64,000 nt of DNA from Arthrobacter sp. ZGTC412 (GTDB taxonomy: Bacteria > Actinomycetota > Actinomycetes > Actinomycetales > Micrococcaceae). The stretch is taken from the NCBI RefSeq assembly GCF_002929215.1, contig NZ_PJII01000025.1, positions 1-64,000 of the forward strand, read 5' to 3'. Positions 43,208 to 52,192 of the stretch are shown piece by piece. A model generated the notes under the pieces. The model saw nothing but the letters and a program-made list of their open reading frames with translations. It had not been told where the DNA came from and ran no database searches. Position 1 is the stretch's first letter; every line of letters starts with the position of its first letter. The translations under genes and the position numbers were made by a program.

Positions 43208-43749
43208 CTGGTGCACTGTCCGGCTCGGCCGCCGGGCTGGGCCTGGGACTGGGCCTCTTCGGTGTCCTGTCCATCATCCGGCTCCGCTCCACCGAGCTGG
43301 CGCAGCACGAGGTGGCCTACTACTTCTCAGCCCTGGCCCTGGGCCTGATCGCCGGCCTGGGCATCGAGCCGCTCTGGCTGACCGGCTCGCTGATGGCCCT
43401 GATCCTGCTGGTCATGTTTGTCGGTGACCACCCCCGCGTCCTGCCGGCCCACCGGCACCAGACGGTCATCCTGGACCGTGCAGTCGCCGAGGACGGCGAG
43501 CTTTACGCCCGGCTGGAGGAAGTCCTGCACGGCACGGTGCACTCCGCAACCGTCCAGGAGCTCGACCTGGTGAACGACAAGACGATTGTGGATGTCCGGT
43601 ACGCCTACTCCCCGGTCGTCTTTGCCGCTCCCGTCGGCTTCCCGGCAATCACGACGGCGGCACCCCGGCATGCGGATCAGGCACCGGCTGAGCCGGCCCC
43701 CGTAGCCTCGGCTCCCGCACATGTCGCAGCCCGGGCAGGTGCGGCATGA
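43208..43749 (+). pseudogene. 5'-truncated DUF4956 membrane protein
   Basis: Downstream of the breakpoint the frame switches and reads ALSGSAAGLGLGLGLFGVLSIIRLRSTELAQHEVAYYFSALA (residues described by position only), the middle of a DUF4956 protein, followed by two membrane segments and a C-terminal cytoplasmic domain of about 110 residues. The N-terminal portion with the first membrane segments and the normal start are missing. A GTG at 43312 could start a 145-aa fragment. DUF4956 proteins are commonly encoded next to VTC polyphosphate polymerases, as here: the stop overlaps the VTC start (ATGA). Confidence 0.7.
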
Positions 43750-44534
43750 GCACCGCCGCAACCGCCGCCGTCGTCAGTAATCTTCGCTTCCTTCCGCCCG
43801 TGGGGCTGGAAGAGCTCAACAGCGAGGCCGCACTCCAGACCCGCGTGGACCGGAAGTACGTTGTTCCCGCCGGGCTTGCCCGCCAACTCCTGAGTACGTT
43901 CCGTGCAGATGTGCGGGTGCTCGAGATGGACGGCTCCCGCAGCTTCGCCTACGACTCCGTCTACTTCGACACCGCCAACCTGGACAGCTACCGGCTGGCC
44001 GCCCACGGCCGCCGAAGGCGCTACAAGATCCGCACCAGAACCTACGTGGACAGCGCCGTGAGCTTCCTGGAGGTCAAGACCGAAGGCGCTCGCGAAGCAA
44101 CAGTCAAGGAGCGCATTGCGTACCACCTTGACGACCGCGCCCGGCTCACTGCCGAAGGCCTGGACTACGTCCGCGAGACGCTCACTGCGGCCGTCGGTTC
44201 GGTTCCCGTGGATCCGCTGGGACCGGTACTGGAAACCCGGTACAACCGGACCACTTTGTACCTGCCGGAGTCCGGGAGCCGGGCCACCATCGACACCCAC
44301 GTGACGTGGCAGCGACCGTCCCACCCCGCCTGGGTGCTGGACGATGCGGTGATCCTGGAGACCAAGTCCGGCTCCACCGCAGGCCTGCTCGACCGGCATC
44401 TCTGGGCCTACGGCGTCCGGCCTTCCCGGATCTCCAAATTCGCCACCGGGATGGCTGCGCTCTGCCCTGACCTTCCCGCCAACCGGTGGAACCGGACGTT
44501 GAGCCGCAGCCTGTCCCTTCGGCCCGCCGTCTAG
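43746..44534 (+). CDS. VTC-domain polyphosphate polymerase
   Basis: This 262-aa protein has the VTC tunnel-domain features: LQTRVDRKYVVP near the N-terminus, YDSVYFDTANLDSYR, RRRRYKIRTRTYVDSAVSFLEVKTE, TRYNRTTLYL and ILETKSG. These supply the basic and acidic residues lining the tunnel in which ATP gamma-phosphate is added to polyphosphate. It starts within the stop codon of the truncated DUF4956 gene (ATGA). Bacterial VTC proteins usually pair with DUF4956 and surface proteins of the CotH/carbohydrate-binding type, as in this cluster. No membrane segment. Confidence 0.88.
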   Translation: MSTAATAAVVSNLRFLPPVGLEELNSEAALQTRVDRKYVVPAGLARQLLSTFRADVRVLEMDGSRSFAYDSVYFDTANLDSYRLAAHGRRRRYKIRTRTYVDSAVSFLEVKTEGAREATVKERIAYHLDDRARLTAEGLDYVRETLTAAVGSVPVDPLGPVLETRYNRTTLYLPESGSRATIDTHVTWQRPSHPAWVLDDAVILETKSGSTAGLLDRHLWAYGVRPSRISKFATGMAALCPDLPANRWNRTLSRSLSLRPAV

Positions 44535-44582
44535 CCTTCCCCTTCGCGATTCACCCCCACCAAACTTCCCAAAGGACCACCC

Positions 44583-46184
44583 ATGAAGAACCTCCGTACC
44601 CATCTCTCCGTTGCCGCCCTGGCTGTCACTATTGGCCTTGCCGGTTGCTCGGTGGCAGGCACCACCCCCACCGGGGTCTCGGCCATCAGCAGCACCGGCG
44701 CCTCCTCCGCCGGCAACACTTCCGGCACCGCCCAGGCCGTCTCCCTGGATACCCTGGCCGAGGACACGCATTACGACGACGACGACCTCACCTGGGATGC
44801 CGCGTCCGAAGTAGTCGTGACCCTGGCGGACGGTGCCAGCACTGTGACATCGTCGTCGTCGGACGCCGTAAAGGTCGACGGCGACACCGTCACCATCACC
44901 GCGGCCGGCACCTACCGCCTTCACGGCTCGCTGTCCGACGGGCAGGTGGCGGTGGCCGCCGGTGAGGAGGACGTGGTCCGCATCATTTTCGACGGCGTGC
45001 GCGTCACCAGTTCCACCGGCTCACCGTTTGTAGTGCAGAGCGCCAACGAGGCCATCGTCTACCTCGAGGACGGAACCTCGAACACCCTCAGCGATGCCTC
45101 CACTTATGCGGATCAGGGGACAGACGCCCCGAACGCCGCCCTGTACTCGATGGCAGACCTGACCATCGCCGGAACCGGTTCGCTGGCTGTGGACGGCAAC
45201 TTCAACGATGGCATCTCTGCCAAGGACGGCCTGGTCCTGGCGGCGGGCAACGTCACCGTGGACGCTGCTGATGACGGCATTGTGGGCAAGGACTACGCGG
45301 TGCTGCTGGACGGCGCCTACCAGGTGTCCGCGGCCGGGGACGGCTTCAAGTCGGACAACGAGGAGGACGAAGGCCGCGGCTGGGTGCTGATCAATGGCGG
45401 CACCCTGAACGTCAGCGCCGGCGACGACGGCATCAAGGCCTTCAACACCCTCACCATCGCGGCCGGCACCGCCACTGTTGAGGAGTCGGAGGAGGGCCTG
45501 GAGGCCCAGCACATCATCATGACCGGCGGAACCGCCACCGTCACCGCAAACGACGACGGCGTGAACGCCTCGGGCGGCAGCAGCACCACCACTGGCACGA
45601 CGCCCCAAGGCGGCATGGGTGGGGGCATGGGCGGCGGCGAGATGGCCGTAGGCGACTACACCGTGGAGGTCAGCGGCGGACTGCTGACCATCAACTCCCA
45701 GGGCGACGGCCTGGACTCCAACGGCAATGCCAGCATCTCCGGCGGCACTGTGGTGGTCAACGGCCCCACCAACTCCGGCAACGGAGCACTGGACGTTAAC
45801 GGCGAGCTGGCAGTCACCGGTGGAACCCTGGCAGCGGCCGGCAGTGCGGGTATGGCCGTCACCCCCGGCGCCTCCTCCACGCAGTCCGGTGTGCAGGTAA
45901 CGCTGGGATCGTCAGTCACCGCGGGAACCGTGGTCCAGATCGGCGATTCCTCCGGCACTGTGGTGGCGGTGTTTGTCACGAGCAAGGCCACCGCCTCGCT
46001 GGTGTTTTCCTCCGCGGCCATCACCGAAGGTGAGGAATACACCATCTACACCGGCGGCACGGCAACCGTCAGCGCCGGCCTGGGCGAAGGCTCACTGGAC
46101 GGCGCTACCGAGCAGGGCACGGTTACGGCCGGCGAGTACACCGCCGCCCAGGGCCCAGGGGGCGGCGGCGGACCGCGCTGGTAA
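44583..46184 (+). CDS. Carbohydrate-binding lipoprotein (Cthe_2159-like beta-helix)
   Basis: This 533-aa protein has a lipoprotein signal (TIGLAGCS, Cys about 22). It has a Ser/Thr linker and a long repetitive domain with parallel beta-helix character: GTYRLHGSLSDGQ, DGISAKDG, DDGIVGKDY, GDGFKSDNE, DDGIKAFN, DGLDSNGN recur at about 25-residue steps. The DG-rich turns resemble the Ca2+-binding polysaccharide-binding protein Cthe_2159 (DUF4353). A Gly/Met-rich stretch interrupts it near residue 345. It ends in a Gly-Pro-rich tail. It likely binds a cell-surface or environmental glycan. The gene is 48 nt after the VTC gene. Confidence 0.85.
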   Translation: MKNLRTHLSVAALAVTIGLAGCSVAGTTPTGVSAISSTGASSAGNTSGTAQAVSLDTLAEDTHYDDDDLTWDAASEVVVTLADGASTVTSSSSDAVKVDGDTVTITAAGTYRLHGSLSDGQVAVAAGEEDVVRIIFDGVRVTSSTGSPFVVQSANEAIVYLEDGTSNTLSDASTYADQGTDAPNAALYSMADLTIAGTGSLAVDGNFNDGISAKDGLVLAAGNVTVDAADDGIVGKDYAVLLDGAYQVSAAGDGFKSDNEEDEGRGWVLINGGTLNVSAGDDGIKAFNTLTIAAGTATVEESEEGLEAQHIIMTGGTATVTANDDGVNASGGSSTTTGTTPQGGMGGGMGGGEMAVGDYTVEVSGGLLTINSQGDGLDSNGNASISGGTVVVNGPTNSGNGALDVNGELAVTGGTLAAAGSAGMAVTPGASSTQSGVQVTLGSSVTAGTVVQIGDSSGTVVAVFVTSKATASLVFSSAAITEGEEYTIYTGGTATVSAGLGEGSLDGATEQGTVTAGEYTAAQGPGGGGGPRW

Positions 46185-46287
46185 CCCCCAACGCTCTGTC
46201 ACCTACCGCAAAGTCTCCCGAAACCCTCGCTCACCTCCGGCGACGGCGGCCTCCCGCCGTCGCCGGAGTTCTTGCGCTAAGCGCGGA

Positions 46288-47417
<1,130 letters not shown>

Positions 47418-47470
47418 GATTCCTCCATAGGCCGCGGCGGCTGTGGGATCAATTATGCGGCGTCCGCTGC

Positions 47471-47551
47471 GAAAAGTGAGAGAGCGACTGAAGAACGTCC
47501 CCGAAAGGTGATAGAGCGTCGGGGAAAATGTACGGAAAGTGATCGAGCGTC
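47471..47551. repeat. Three tandem 18-bp repeats, period 31-32 bp
   Basis: Copies at 47471-47488, 47503-47520 and 47534-47551 share the core GAAA(n)GTGAtaGAGCGtC, and the second and third are followed by GGGGA. The period is close to three helical turns. They lie upstream of the 65-aa membrane protein gene and could be regulator sites or a small repeat family. Confidence 0.7.
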
Positions 47552-47567
47552 GGGGAGGGCGAACAAA

Positions 47568-47613
47568 AATGCACCTCCGGCGCCAGGTTGGTTCCCGGTA
47601 CCGGAGGTGCATT
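47568..47613. terminator. Hairpin downstream of the desaturase gene
   Basis: Perfect 13-bp arms (47568-47580 and 47601-47613) around a 20-nt loop lie 45 nt past the desaturase stop codon. Read on the minus strand the stem is followed by TTTTGTTC, a short U-rich tail, so it can end the desaturase transcript. Confidence 0.7.
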
Positions 47614-47657
47614 CGGTGTTCTACATCAGGCGTTACTCAAATCAGGCCGTGCATTGA

Positions 47658-48842
47658 TCAGGCGCTGGCCGGCTTGTCCGGGAGTGCCAGCCGGAAGATC
47701 TTTCCCCATGTCGAGCCGACCTGCTTCAGCAGCGGGCCTGTGGTGTACTTCAGGCCATAGCGCTGGCAGATCTCGCGGACCCTCGGAGCTACCTCGGCGT
47801 ACCGGTTGGACGGCAGGTCCGGGAAGAGGTGGTGCTCGATCTGGTGCGACAGGTTGCCGGTCATGAGGTGCATGAATTTCGACCCGGAGATGTTGGCGGA
47901 GCCGATCATCTGGCGGATGTACCAGTCGCCGCGGGTTTCGCCTTCCGCCATTTCCTCCGTGAAGGTGTCGGTGCCTTCGGGGAAGTGGCCGCAGAAAATG
48001 ACGGCGTGGGCCCAGACGTTGCGGACCGCATTGGCCGTCAGGGTTCCGTAAAGTGCCTGCTTGCCTGAACCGGTGAGCATCGCAACGGCGGGGGTTGCGG
48101 CGTAGTCCTTGGTGAACTGGGTGACAACCTTCTTGCCCAGGGCCTTGAGGTCCTTGAGCAGCGCTTCCTTGGACTTCTTGCCTTCCTGGAACTCCGTGAG
48201 CTCGAGGTCGTAGATGGCGATGCCCCACTCGAAGAGGGGCGCCAAAATGGCGTTGAACAGCGGGTTGGCCAGGTTAATGGGCTTCCACGGCTGCTGCTCG
48301 TCCATGCGCAGGAGGTTGTATCCGACGTCGTTGTCCTTGCCCACCACGTTCGTCCAGCGGTGGTGCAGGTCGTTGTGCGTGTGCTGCCAGGAGCGCGACG
48401 GGGTGACAAAATCCCACTCCCACGTTGTGGAGTGGATGTCCGGGTCCCGCATCCAGTCCCACTGGCCGTGCAGGACGTTGTGCCCGATCTCCATGTTTTC
48501 CAGGATCTTGGCCAGGCTCAGCAACGTGGTGCCTGTGACCCACGCGGCCTTGTTCTTGCTGACCAGCAGCGCAGCACGGCCGGAGATCTCCAAGCCGCGC
48601 TGGACCTTGATCACCCGGCGGATGTACGCGGCGTCGGATGCTCCGCGCTTGGCCAGGATCTCGTCGCGGATGGCATCGAGTTCGCGTCCAAGTTCGGCCA
48701 CCTGCTCGTCGGTCAGGTGGGCGGCAGCGGGAGGCCGGACGGTGGGGCTGCCGGATTCTGCCAGCTTTCCGGGGCGCGTCCTTGACCCTCCGGTGGAACT
48801 GCCTTCGGTGGGTGTGGGCTTGCTGGGTGTAATTACAGACAT
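47658..48842 (-). CDS. Membrane fatty acid desaturase (DesA3-like)
   Basis: This 394-aa protein has the three histidine boxes of membrane desaturases: GHNVLHGQWDW, HTHNDLHHRW and HQIEHHLFPDLPSNRY, binding the di-iron centre. Membrane segments are weak but present near 105-130 and 260-290. It introduces a double bond into fatty acyl-CoA or membrane lipid acyl chains. The ATG at 48842 has GAGGAG 9 nt upstream; a longer frame exists. It follows the reductase gene by 13 nt, the same order as in mycobacteria where the reductase feeds electrons to the desaturase. Confidence 0.94.
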   Translation of the reverse strand: MSVITPSKPTPTEGSSTGGSRTRPGKLAESGSPTVRPPAAAHLTDEQVAELGRELDAIRDEILAKRGASDAAYIRRVIKVQRGLEISGRAALLVSKNKAAWVTGTTLLSLAKILENMEIGHNVLHGQWDWMRDPDIHSTTWEWDFVTPSRSWQHTHNDLHHRWTNVVGKDNDVGYNLLRMDEQQPWKPINLANPLFNAILAPLFEWGIAIYDLELTEFQEGKKSKEALLKDLKALGKKVVTQFTKDYAATPAVAMLTGSGKQALYGTLTANAVRNVWAHAVIFCGHFPEGTDTFTEEMAEGETRGDWYIRQMIGSANISGSKFMHLMTGNLSHQIEHHLFPDLPSNRYAEVAPRVREICQRYGLKYTTGPLLKQVGSTWGKIFRLALPDKPASA

Positions 48843-48855
48843 ACCGTGATGCTCC

Positions 48856-49953
48856 TCAGATTTCGAGGTTGACGGGTCCGGCGGCTGCCGAGACACACGT
48901 TTGGATCAGTTGGCCGGGTTCGCCATGGACTTCCCCGGTGCGAAGGTCCCTGACCTGGCCGGACAGGAGTGGCGTGAGGCAGCTGTGGCAGATACCCATG
49001 CGGCAACCGCTGGGCATCAGCACCCCGGCGTCCTCACCGACGTCGAGCAGAGGGGTGTCGCCGTCGGCATCCACCTCGCGGTCGGACGCTTCGAAGGTGA
49101 CAAGTCCGCCGTCGTGCCCAACACCGCCCGCGAAGGTGGTGTTGAAGCGTTCGATCATCAGGTTGCCGGCACCGCCGGCAACCGCGATGTCCGAGCCGGG
49201 TGCCGCCGTTGTCAGCGCTGCCTGCTTCCACAGCGCCTCGGCGTCATCCAGGAAGCTGTCCGGACCGCAGGCGTAGGCGGACCGTTCCTTCCAGTCCGGG
49301 CAGATTTCGTCCAGCTGCGCGGTGTTGGTCAGGTCCATGCGGCCTTGCTCGCCCGTGAACCAGTGGGCAAGGCGGAAGTTGGGGAACTGGTCGGCCAGCT
49401 CGGCGAGTTCTTCGCGGAAGAGGCTGTCGCCGGGGGTGCGGGCTGAGTGGACCAGCACGACGTCGGCATCCGGACGCCGCGGAACAAGCGTGCGGATCAT
49501 GGACATCACCGGGGTGATGCCGCTGCCCGCGGTCACCATCAGGAGGGGCCGGGGGTGTTCCGGGAGCACGAAGTCGCCCTGCGGGGGCGCCAGGAACAGG
49601 ACATCGCCCGGGCGGGTGGTGCGCACCAGTGTGCCGGAGACTGCGCCCACGTCGGTGACCGTGATGGCCGGATCCTTGCCGGCCGGGGCGCTGAGGGAAT
49701 ACGACCGCCAGTGGCGGACGCCGTCGAGTTCGACGCCGATGCGCGCCCACTGGCCCGCCAGGTGGGAGTGCCAGCCGCGGCCGGGCCGGAAGAAGATGGT
49801 CGCGGACTGTGCTGTCTCCTGCACCACCCGGGTGACGACACCGCGAAGCTGCCGCGCAGAGTAGACGGGGTTGAACAGCGCGAGGATGTCCTCCGGCGTC
49901 AACGGCGTGGTGAGTACAGAGGCCGCTTGGGCCAGCTGGCGTAGCCGGATCAT
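48856..49953 (-). CDS. Ferredoxin reductase-type electron donor for the desaturase
   Basis: This protein of about 365 aa has an FAD domain (HWRSYSLSAPAGKDP), an NAD(P) domain (LLMVTAGSGITPVMSMIRTL, then YACGPDSFLDDAE) and a C-terminal plant-type [2Fe-2S] ferredoxin domain with GCRMGICHSCLTPLLSG and a fourth Cys near TCVSAA. It should carry electrons from NADPH to the desaturase encoded 13 nt downstream. The start is uncertain: MIRLRQLAQ at 49953 is used, but an in-frame ATG at 50001 is possible, and neither has a strong ribosome-binding site. Confidence 0.9.
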   Translation of the reverse strand: MIRLRQLAQAASVLTTPLTPEDILALFNPVYSARQLRGVVTRVVQETAQSATIFFRPGRGWHSHLAGQWARIGVELDGVRHWRSYSLSAPAGKDPAITVTDVGAVSGTLVRTTRPGDVLFLAPPQGDFVLPEHPRPLLMVTAGSGITPVMSMIRTLVPRRPDADVVLVHSARTPGDSLFREELAELADQFPNFRLAHWFTGEQGRMDLTNTAQLDEICPDWKERSAYACGPDSFLDDAEALWKQAALTTAAPGSDIAVAGGAGNLMIERFNTTFAGGVGHDGGLVTFEASDREVDADGDTPLLDVGEDAGVLMPSGCRMGICHSCLTPLLSGQVRDLRTGEVHGEPGQLIQTCVSAAAGPVNLEI

Positions 49954-50079
49954 GCGATAAAGCCTAGGGCGGCGCGAGCCATATTTCTCTCTCTCCGTCA
50001 TATGACCGTTCCGCAGTCACGCTGTAGTGGGGGCGCTAAGCCCCCAAGCCGCACTTTAAGAGTAACGGCTGCGATATAC

Positions 50080-50089
50080 GGAACGTTCC
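50080..50089. promoter_or_regulatory. Palindrome GGAACGTTCC upstream of the reductase-desaturase operon
   Basis: A perfect 10-bp palindrome about 80-130 nt upstream of the reductase start, in an AT-rich patch. It may be an operator for a lipid- or redox-responsive regulator; no such regulator is adjacent. Confidence 0.4.
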
Positions 50090-50402
50090 CCCAACGTTTC
50101 AGTAAGCATGCTTAGCATACCGCTATTTTGGGCGGCAAGAGAGATTTTACTCCGTGGCCGCATTCGTTACGCCAGCCTGATTGGGTCAGGGCTGCCGAGC
50201 TCAAGGCAAGCGGTAACCCGCTCTCTTCGCCGCCCTCCGCGACGGCCTGACGTCCGGTCAGGCCGGAGGAGCGCCTCCATTTCAAACATGAGCCGCGCCT
50301 GTTACACCGCCGTTCTGCGGTCTTCCTCGGCGATCCTGCGGGCGTTCCTGCGGTCCATGCAGCGTCGATACAACGAGGGCCACCGAAACCACCAACAAGA
50401 CA

Positions 50403-50441
50403 AAGAACGACGGCAGCACCCGCAGTGCCGTCGTCGTTCTT
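50403..50441 (-). terminator. Hairpin after the Lys-rich secreted protein gene
   Basis: 50403-50415 pairs with 50426-50441 (13-bp stem with a 3-nt bulge). Read on the minus strand it is followed by a T-rich tail (TTTGTCTTGTT), so it is a fair intrinsic terminator for the gene at 50477-51001. Confidence 0.7.
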
Positions 50442-50476
50442 GTGTATCGCTGGAATGGCCTGTTCGGAACCCGGTT

Positions 50477-51001
50477 TTACTTGTGGCCGCGGAACTTAAC
50501 GTCTACAGGCTTGCTTTTATCTGAGTCGTACTTCCAAGAGCCCTTGCCGTTCTTGTCCTTGTAGGCGATCTTGACGATGTGGTAAACGGTGACCTGCTTC
50601 TTGTTCTTTTCCGGGAATACCTTGTCGACCTCAACCTTTATCTCTTTGTTCTTGGGGACCCATACCCAGCCCTTGCTGTGCGGCCGAATCTGTTTGCCGT
50701 CCCCCTTCTTCGTTTCCTTGAACAGTTTCTGGTCAAAGTAAACGTGGGTGCCCTTGTCGCAGCTGATCTTGAACTTGAAGACGACCTTCACGGCCTTGCC
50801 GTAGTCTTTGGTCCCCTTCTTTTCATGTACGACCGGTGTCTTGGCTTCGACCGTACACGTGTCTTTCTTGGGATATCCCGCGGCGTTGGCTGGGCCAGCG
50901 AGAGCGATAGGACCGGCAACCAGTCCCAGCGAAATAGTGGAAACCAACGCGAGCCGGGCTGCCAGTGGGCGCCGCTGCCGGGTTGGAGGAGTGATGGTCA
51001 T
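50477..51001 (-). CDS. Lys-rich secreted hypothetical protein
   Basis: This 174-aa protein has a clear Sec signal peptide (basic start, LAARLALVSTISLGLVAGPIALA, cleavage near ANA at about residue 41). The mature part of about 133 residues is very rich in Lys (roughly one in four), with two Cys (CTV and ISCDK) that could form a disulfide and alternating beta-like stretches (VKVVFKFKI, THVYFDQKLFK, TVYHIVKIAY). Codon use and GC content are lower than in neighbouring genes, suggesting recent acquisition. No family recognised. It could bind polyanions such as DNA or teichoic acid, but this is speculation. Confidence 0.75.
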   Translation of the reverse strand: MTITPPTRQRRPLAARLALVSTISLGLVAGPIALAGPANAAGYPKKDTCTVEAKTPVVHEKKGTKDYGKAVKVVFKFKISCDKGTHVYFDQKLFKETKKGDGKQIRPHSKGWVWVPKNKEIKVEVDKVFPEKNKKQVTVYHIVKIAYKDKNGKGSWKYDSDKSKPVDVKFRGHK

Positions 51002-51435
51002 AGTCTTGCTCCTGCTTAGCGATGCACGTGTTATCTGAGGTCGGGCAGCACTAGCCGATCACGTGGCACGTGGAGACCTATCAACCACTTCTGCCGCTTT
51101 ATTGTCGTCCACCTGTACCAGCAGGCGGGCTTGGAGCCGAATGCGTTTTCAAGGCAACTTCTTGTATCCGGTACTTCAGAATTTTACCCCCGTAAGTGAA
51201 AGTGAGCGATTGTTTTGGCGGAATTGTAACCATTAGGGGTTTGCCTCGGGGCAGAGGGCGAGCTCTCCTTTTGTCACGGTTCACAACGTACCGGAAGCGT
51301 CCCGTCACCGGGATCGGCAACCGGGCAAACTGCTGGTCGCCACCTCCGCCCTGGAACGGGAGTGGCTGGAGGAACGCGCCGCCATCCACGGCCTCGACTG
51401 CGAGGGCCTTGAAGGCCGATGGCTAAACTGGCACC
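51002..51435. other. Low-GC intergenic region, possible gene remnant
   Basis: This 434-nt stretch is visibly poorer in GC than its surroundings up to about 51290. A minus-strand frame (51389-51099) contains YVVNRDKRRARPLP and IPPKQSLTFTYGGKILKYR, which look protein-like, but has no plausible start signal and could be a remnant. The last 100 nt read protein-like on the plus strand as well (LLVATSALEREWLEERAAIHG) without a start. No confident gene. Confidence 0.35.
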
Positions 51436-51840
51436 GTGACCAACAGCGAGCAGCCCGCCAACGCCGAGGTGCCGCCGTCGCGCGGAAGGATCGCCGAACG
51501 GCTGCTGCCCGGCGGCGAGGAACCCGACCCGCGGTTCACGCTCGCCAACGAACGCACGTTCCTTGCCTGGATCCGGACATCCCTGGCGCTCCTGGCCGGC
51601 GGCATTGCGGTCGAGGCCTTCACCGCAGACCTTTTCCTGGAGCCCGTCCGGAAGGGCCTGGCAGTCGTCCTGCTCCTTCTGGGCATGCTGCTGAGCGCCG
51701 GCTCTGCGGTGCGGTGGTTGCGGGTGGAACGGAGCATGCGCAATAAGGCTCCGCTGCCGCTGCCGCTTATTGTCCCGCTGCTTGCCGGGGCAGGGGCCCT
51801 GGCGGCCGCCGTCGTGCTGATTTTTATCCTCTGGCGCTGA
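51436..51840 (+). CDS. DUF202 (YidH-like) membrane protein
   Basis: This 134-aa protein has the DUF202 signature RFTLANERTFLAWIRTSLALLAGGIAVEAF followed by two more transmembrane segments (GLAVVLLLLGMLLSAGSAV and IVPLLAGAGALAAAVVLIFIL). Function of the family is unknown. It starts at GTG 51436 with no strong ribosome-binding site. A second DUF202-like gene begins 4 nt after its stop codon, so they form a two-gene operon and may make a heteromeric membrane complex. Confidence 0.88.
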   Translation: MTNSEQPANAEVPPSRGRIAERLLPGGEEPDPRFTLANERTFLAWIRTSLALLAGGIAVEAFTADLFLEPVRKGLAVVLLLLGMLLSAGSAVRWLRVERSMRNKAPLPLPLIVPLLAGAGALAAAVVLIFILWR

Positions 51841-51844
51841 ACCG

Positions 51845-52180
51845 GTGCTGCCCACCCTCCCCGCAGGCGGCCACGGGGATCCGGGCCTCCAGCCGGAGCG
51901 GACCGCGCTGGCCTGGGGCAGGACGATGATGGCCCTGGTGACGGTCAGTGCGATCTTCCTGCGCTGGCTTCCGGTCCACGGGCTGCCCATCCTGCTGCTG
52001 TTCGCCGTCTCGGCCGGGGCAGCCGCTGCGATCTACTTCACCCAGCGCCGCCGCTACAGGGCCAGCTTCCGCGGCATCGCCAGGGAAAATGTCGACGCCG
52101 ACATCACCGCGGTGCTGTGGACGGCTTTTGCGGGGGTTGCATTGGGCGGCCTCGGCATCGGCGTGGTCCTTGCCGCTTAG
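51845..52180 (+). CDS. Second DUF202-like membrane protein
   Basis: This 111-aa protein starts at GTG 51845. It has the degenerate DUF202 start DPGLQPERTALAWGRTMMALVTVSAIFLRW and two further hydrophobic segments (LPILLLFAVSAGAAAAIYF and AVLWTAFAGVALGGLGIGVVLAA). It is shorter than its upstream neighbour and shares the ER/RTxLAW motif. The pair arrangement is common in Actinobacteria; function unknown. Confidence 0.85.
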   Translation: MLPTLPAGGHGDPGLQPERTALAWGRTMMALVTVSAIFLRWLPVHGLPILLLFAVSAGAAAAIYFTQRRRYRASFRGIARENVDADITAVLWTAFAGVALGGLGIGVVLAA

Positions 52181-52192
52181 CGCGTTCCCGCC

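Larger units (their letters stand above)
50002..50476. other. 475-nt intergenic region upstream of the reductase gene
   Basis: The first 120 nt are AT-richer and contain the palindromes GGAACGTTCC (50080-50089) and AGCATGCT-like sequence (about 50105), likely the promoter of the reductase-desaturase operon. A hairpin lies at 50243-50265. From 50302 to 50419, minus-strand reading gives a hydrophobic stretch and, in another frame, MDRRNARRIAEEDRRTAV followed by a stop, perhaps a decayed small membrane-protein gene. Otherwise nothing recognisable. Confidence 0.5.

Noticed and set aside
50108-50524. 138-codon plus-strand frame
   Set aside because: Arg/Ser-rich nonsense-like composition, overlaps a hairpin and the end of a real minus-strand gene.
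51099-51389. 96-codon minus-strand frame as a real gene
   Set aside because: No start signal, runs into GC-rich sequence with different composition at its 5' end; kept only as a possible remnant.
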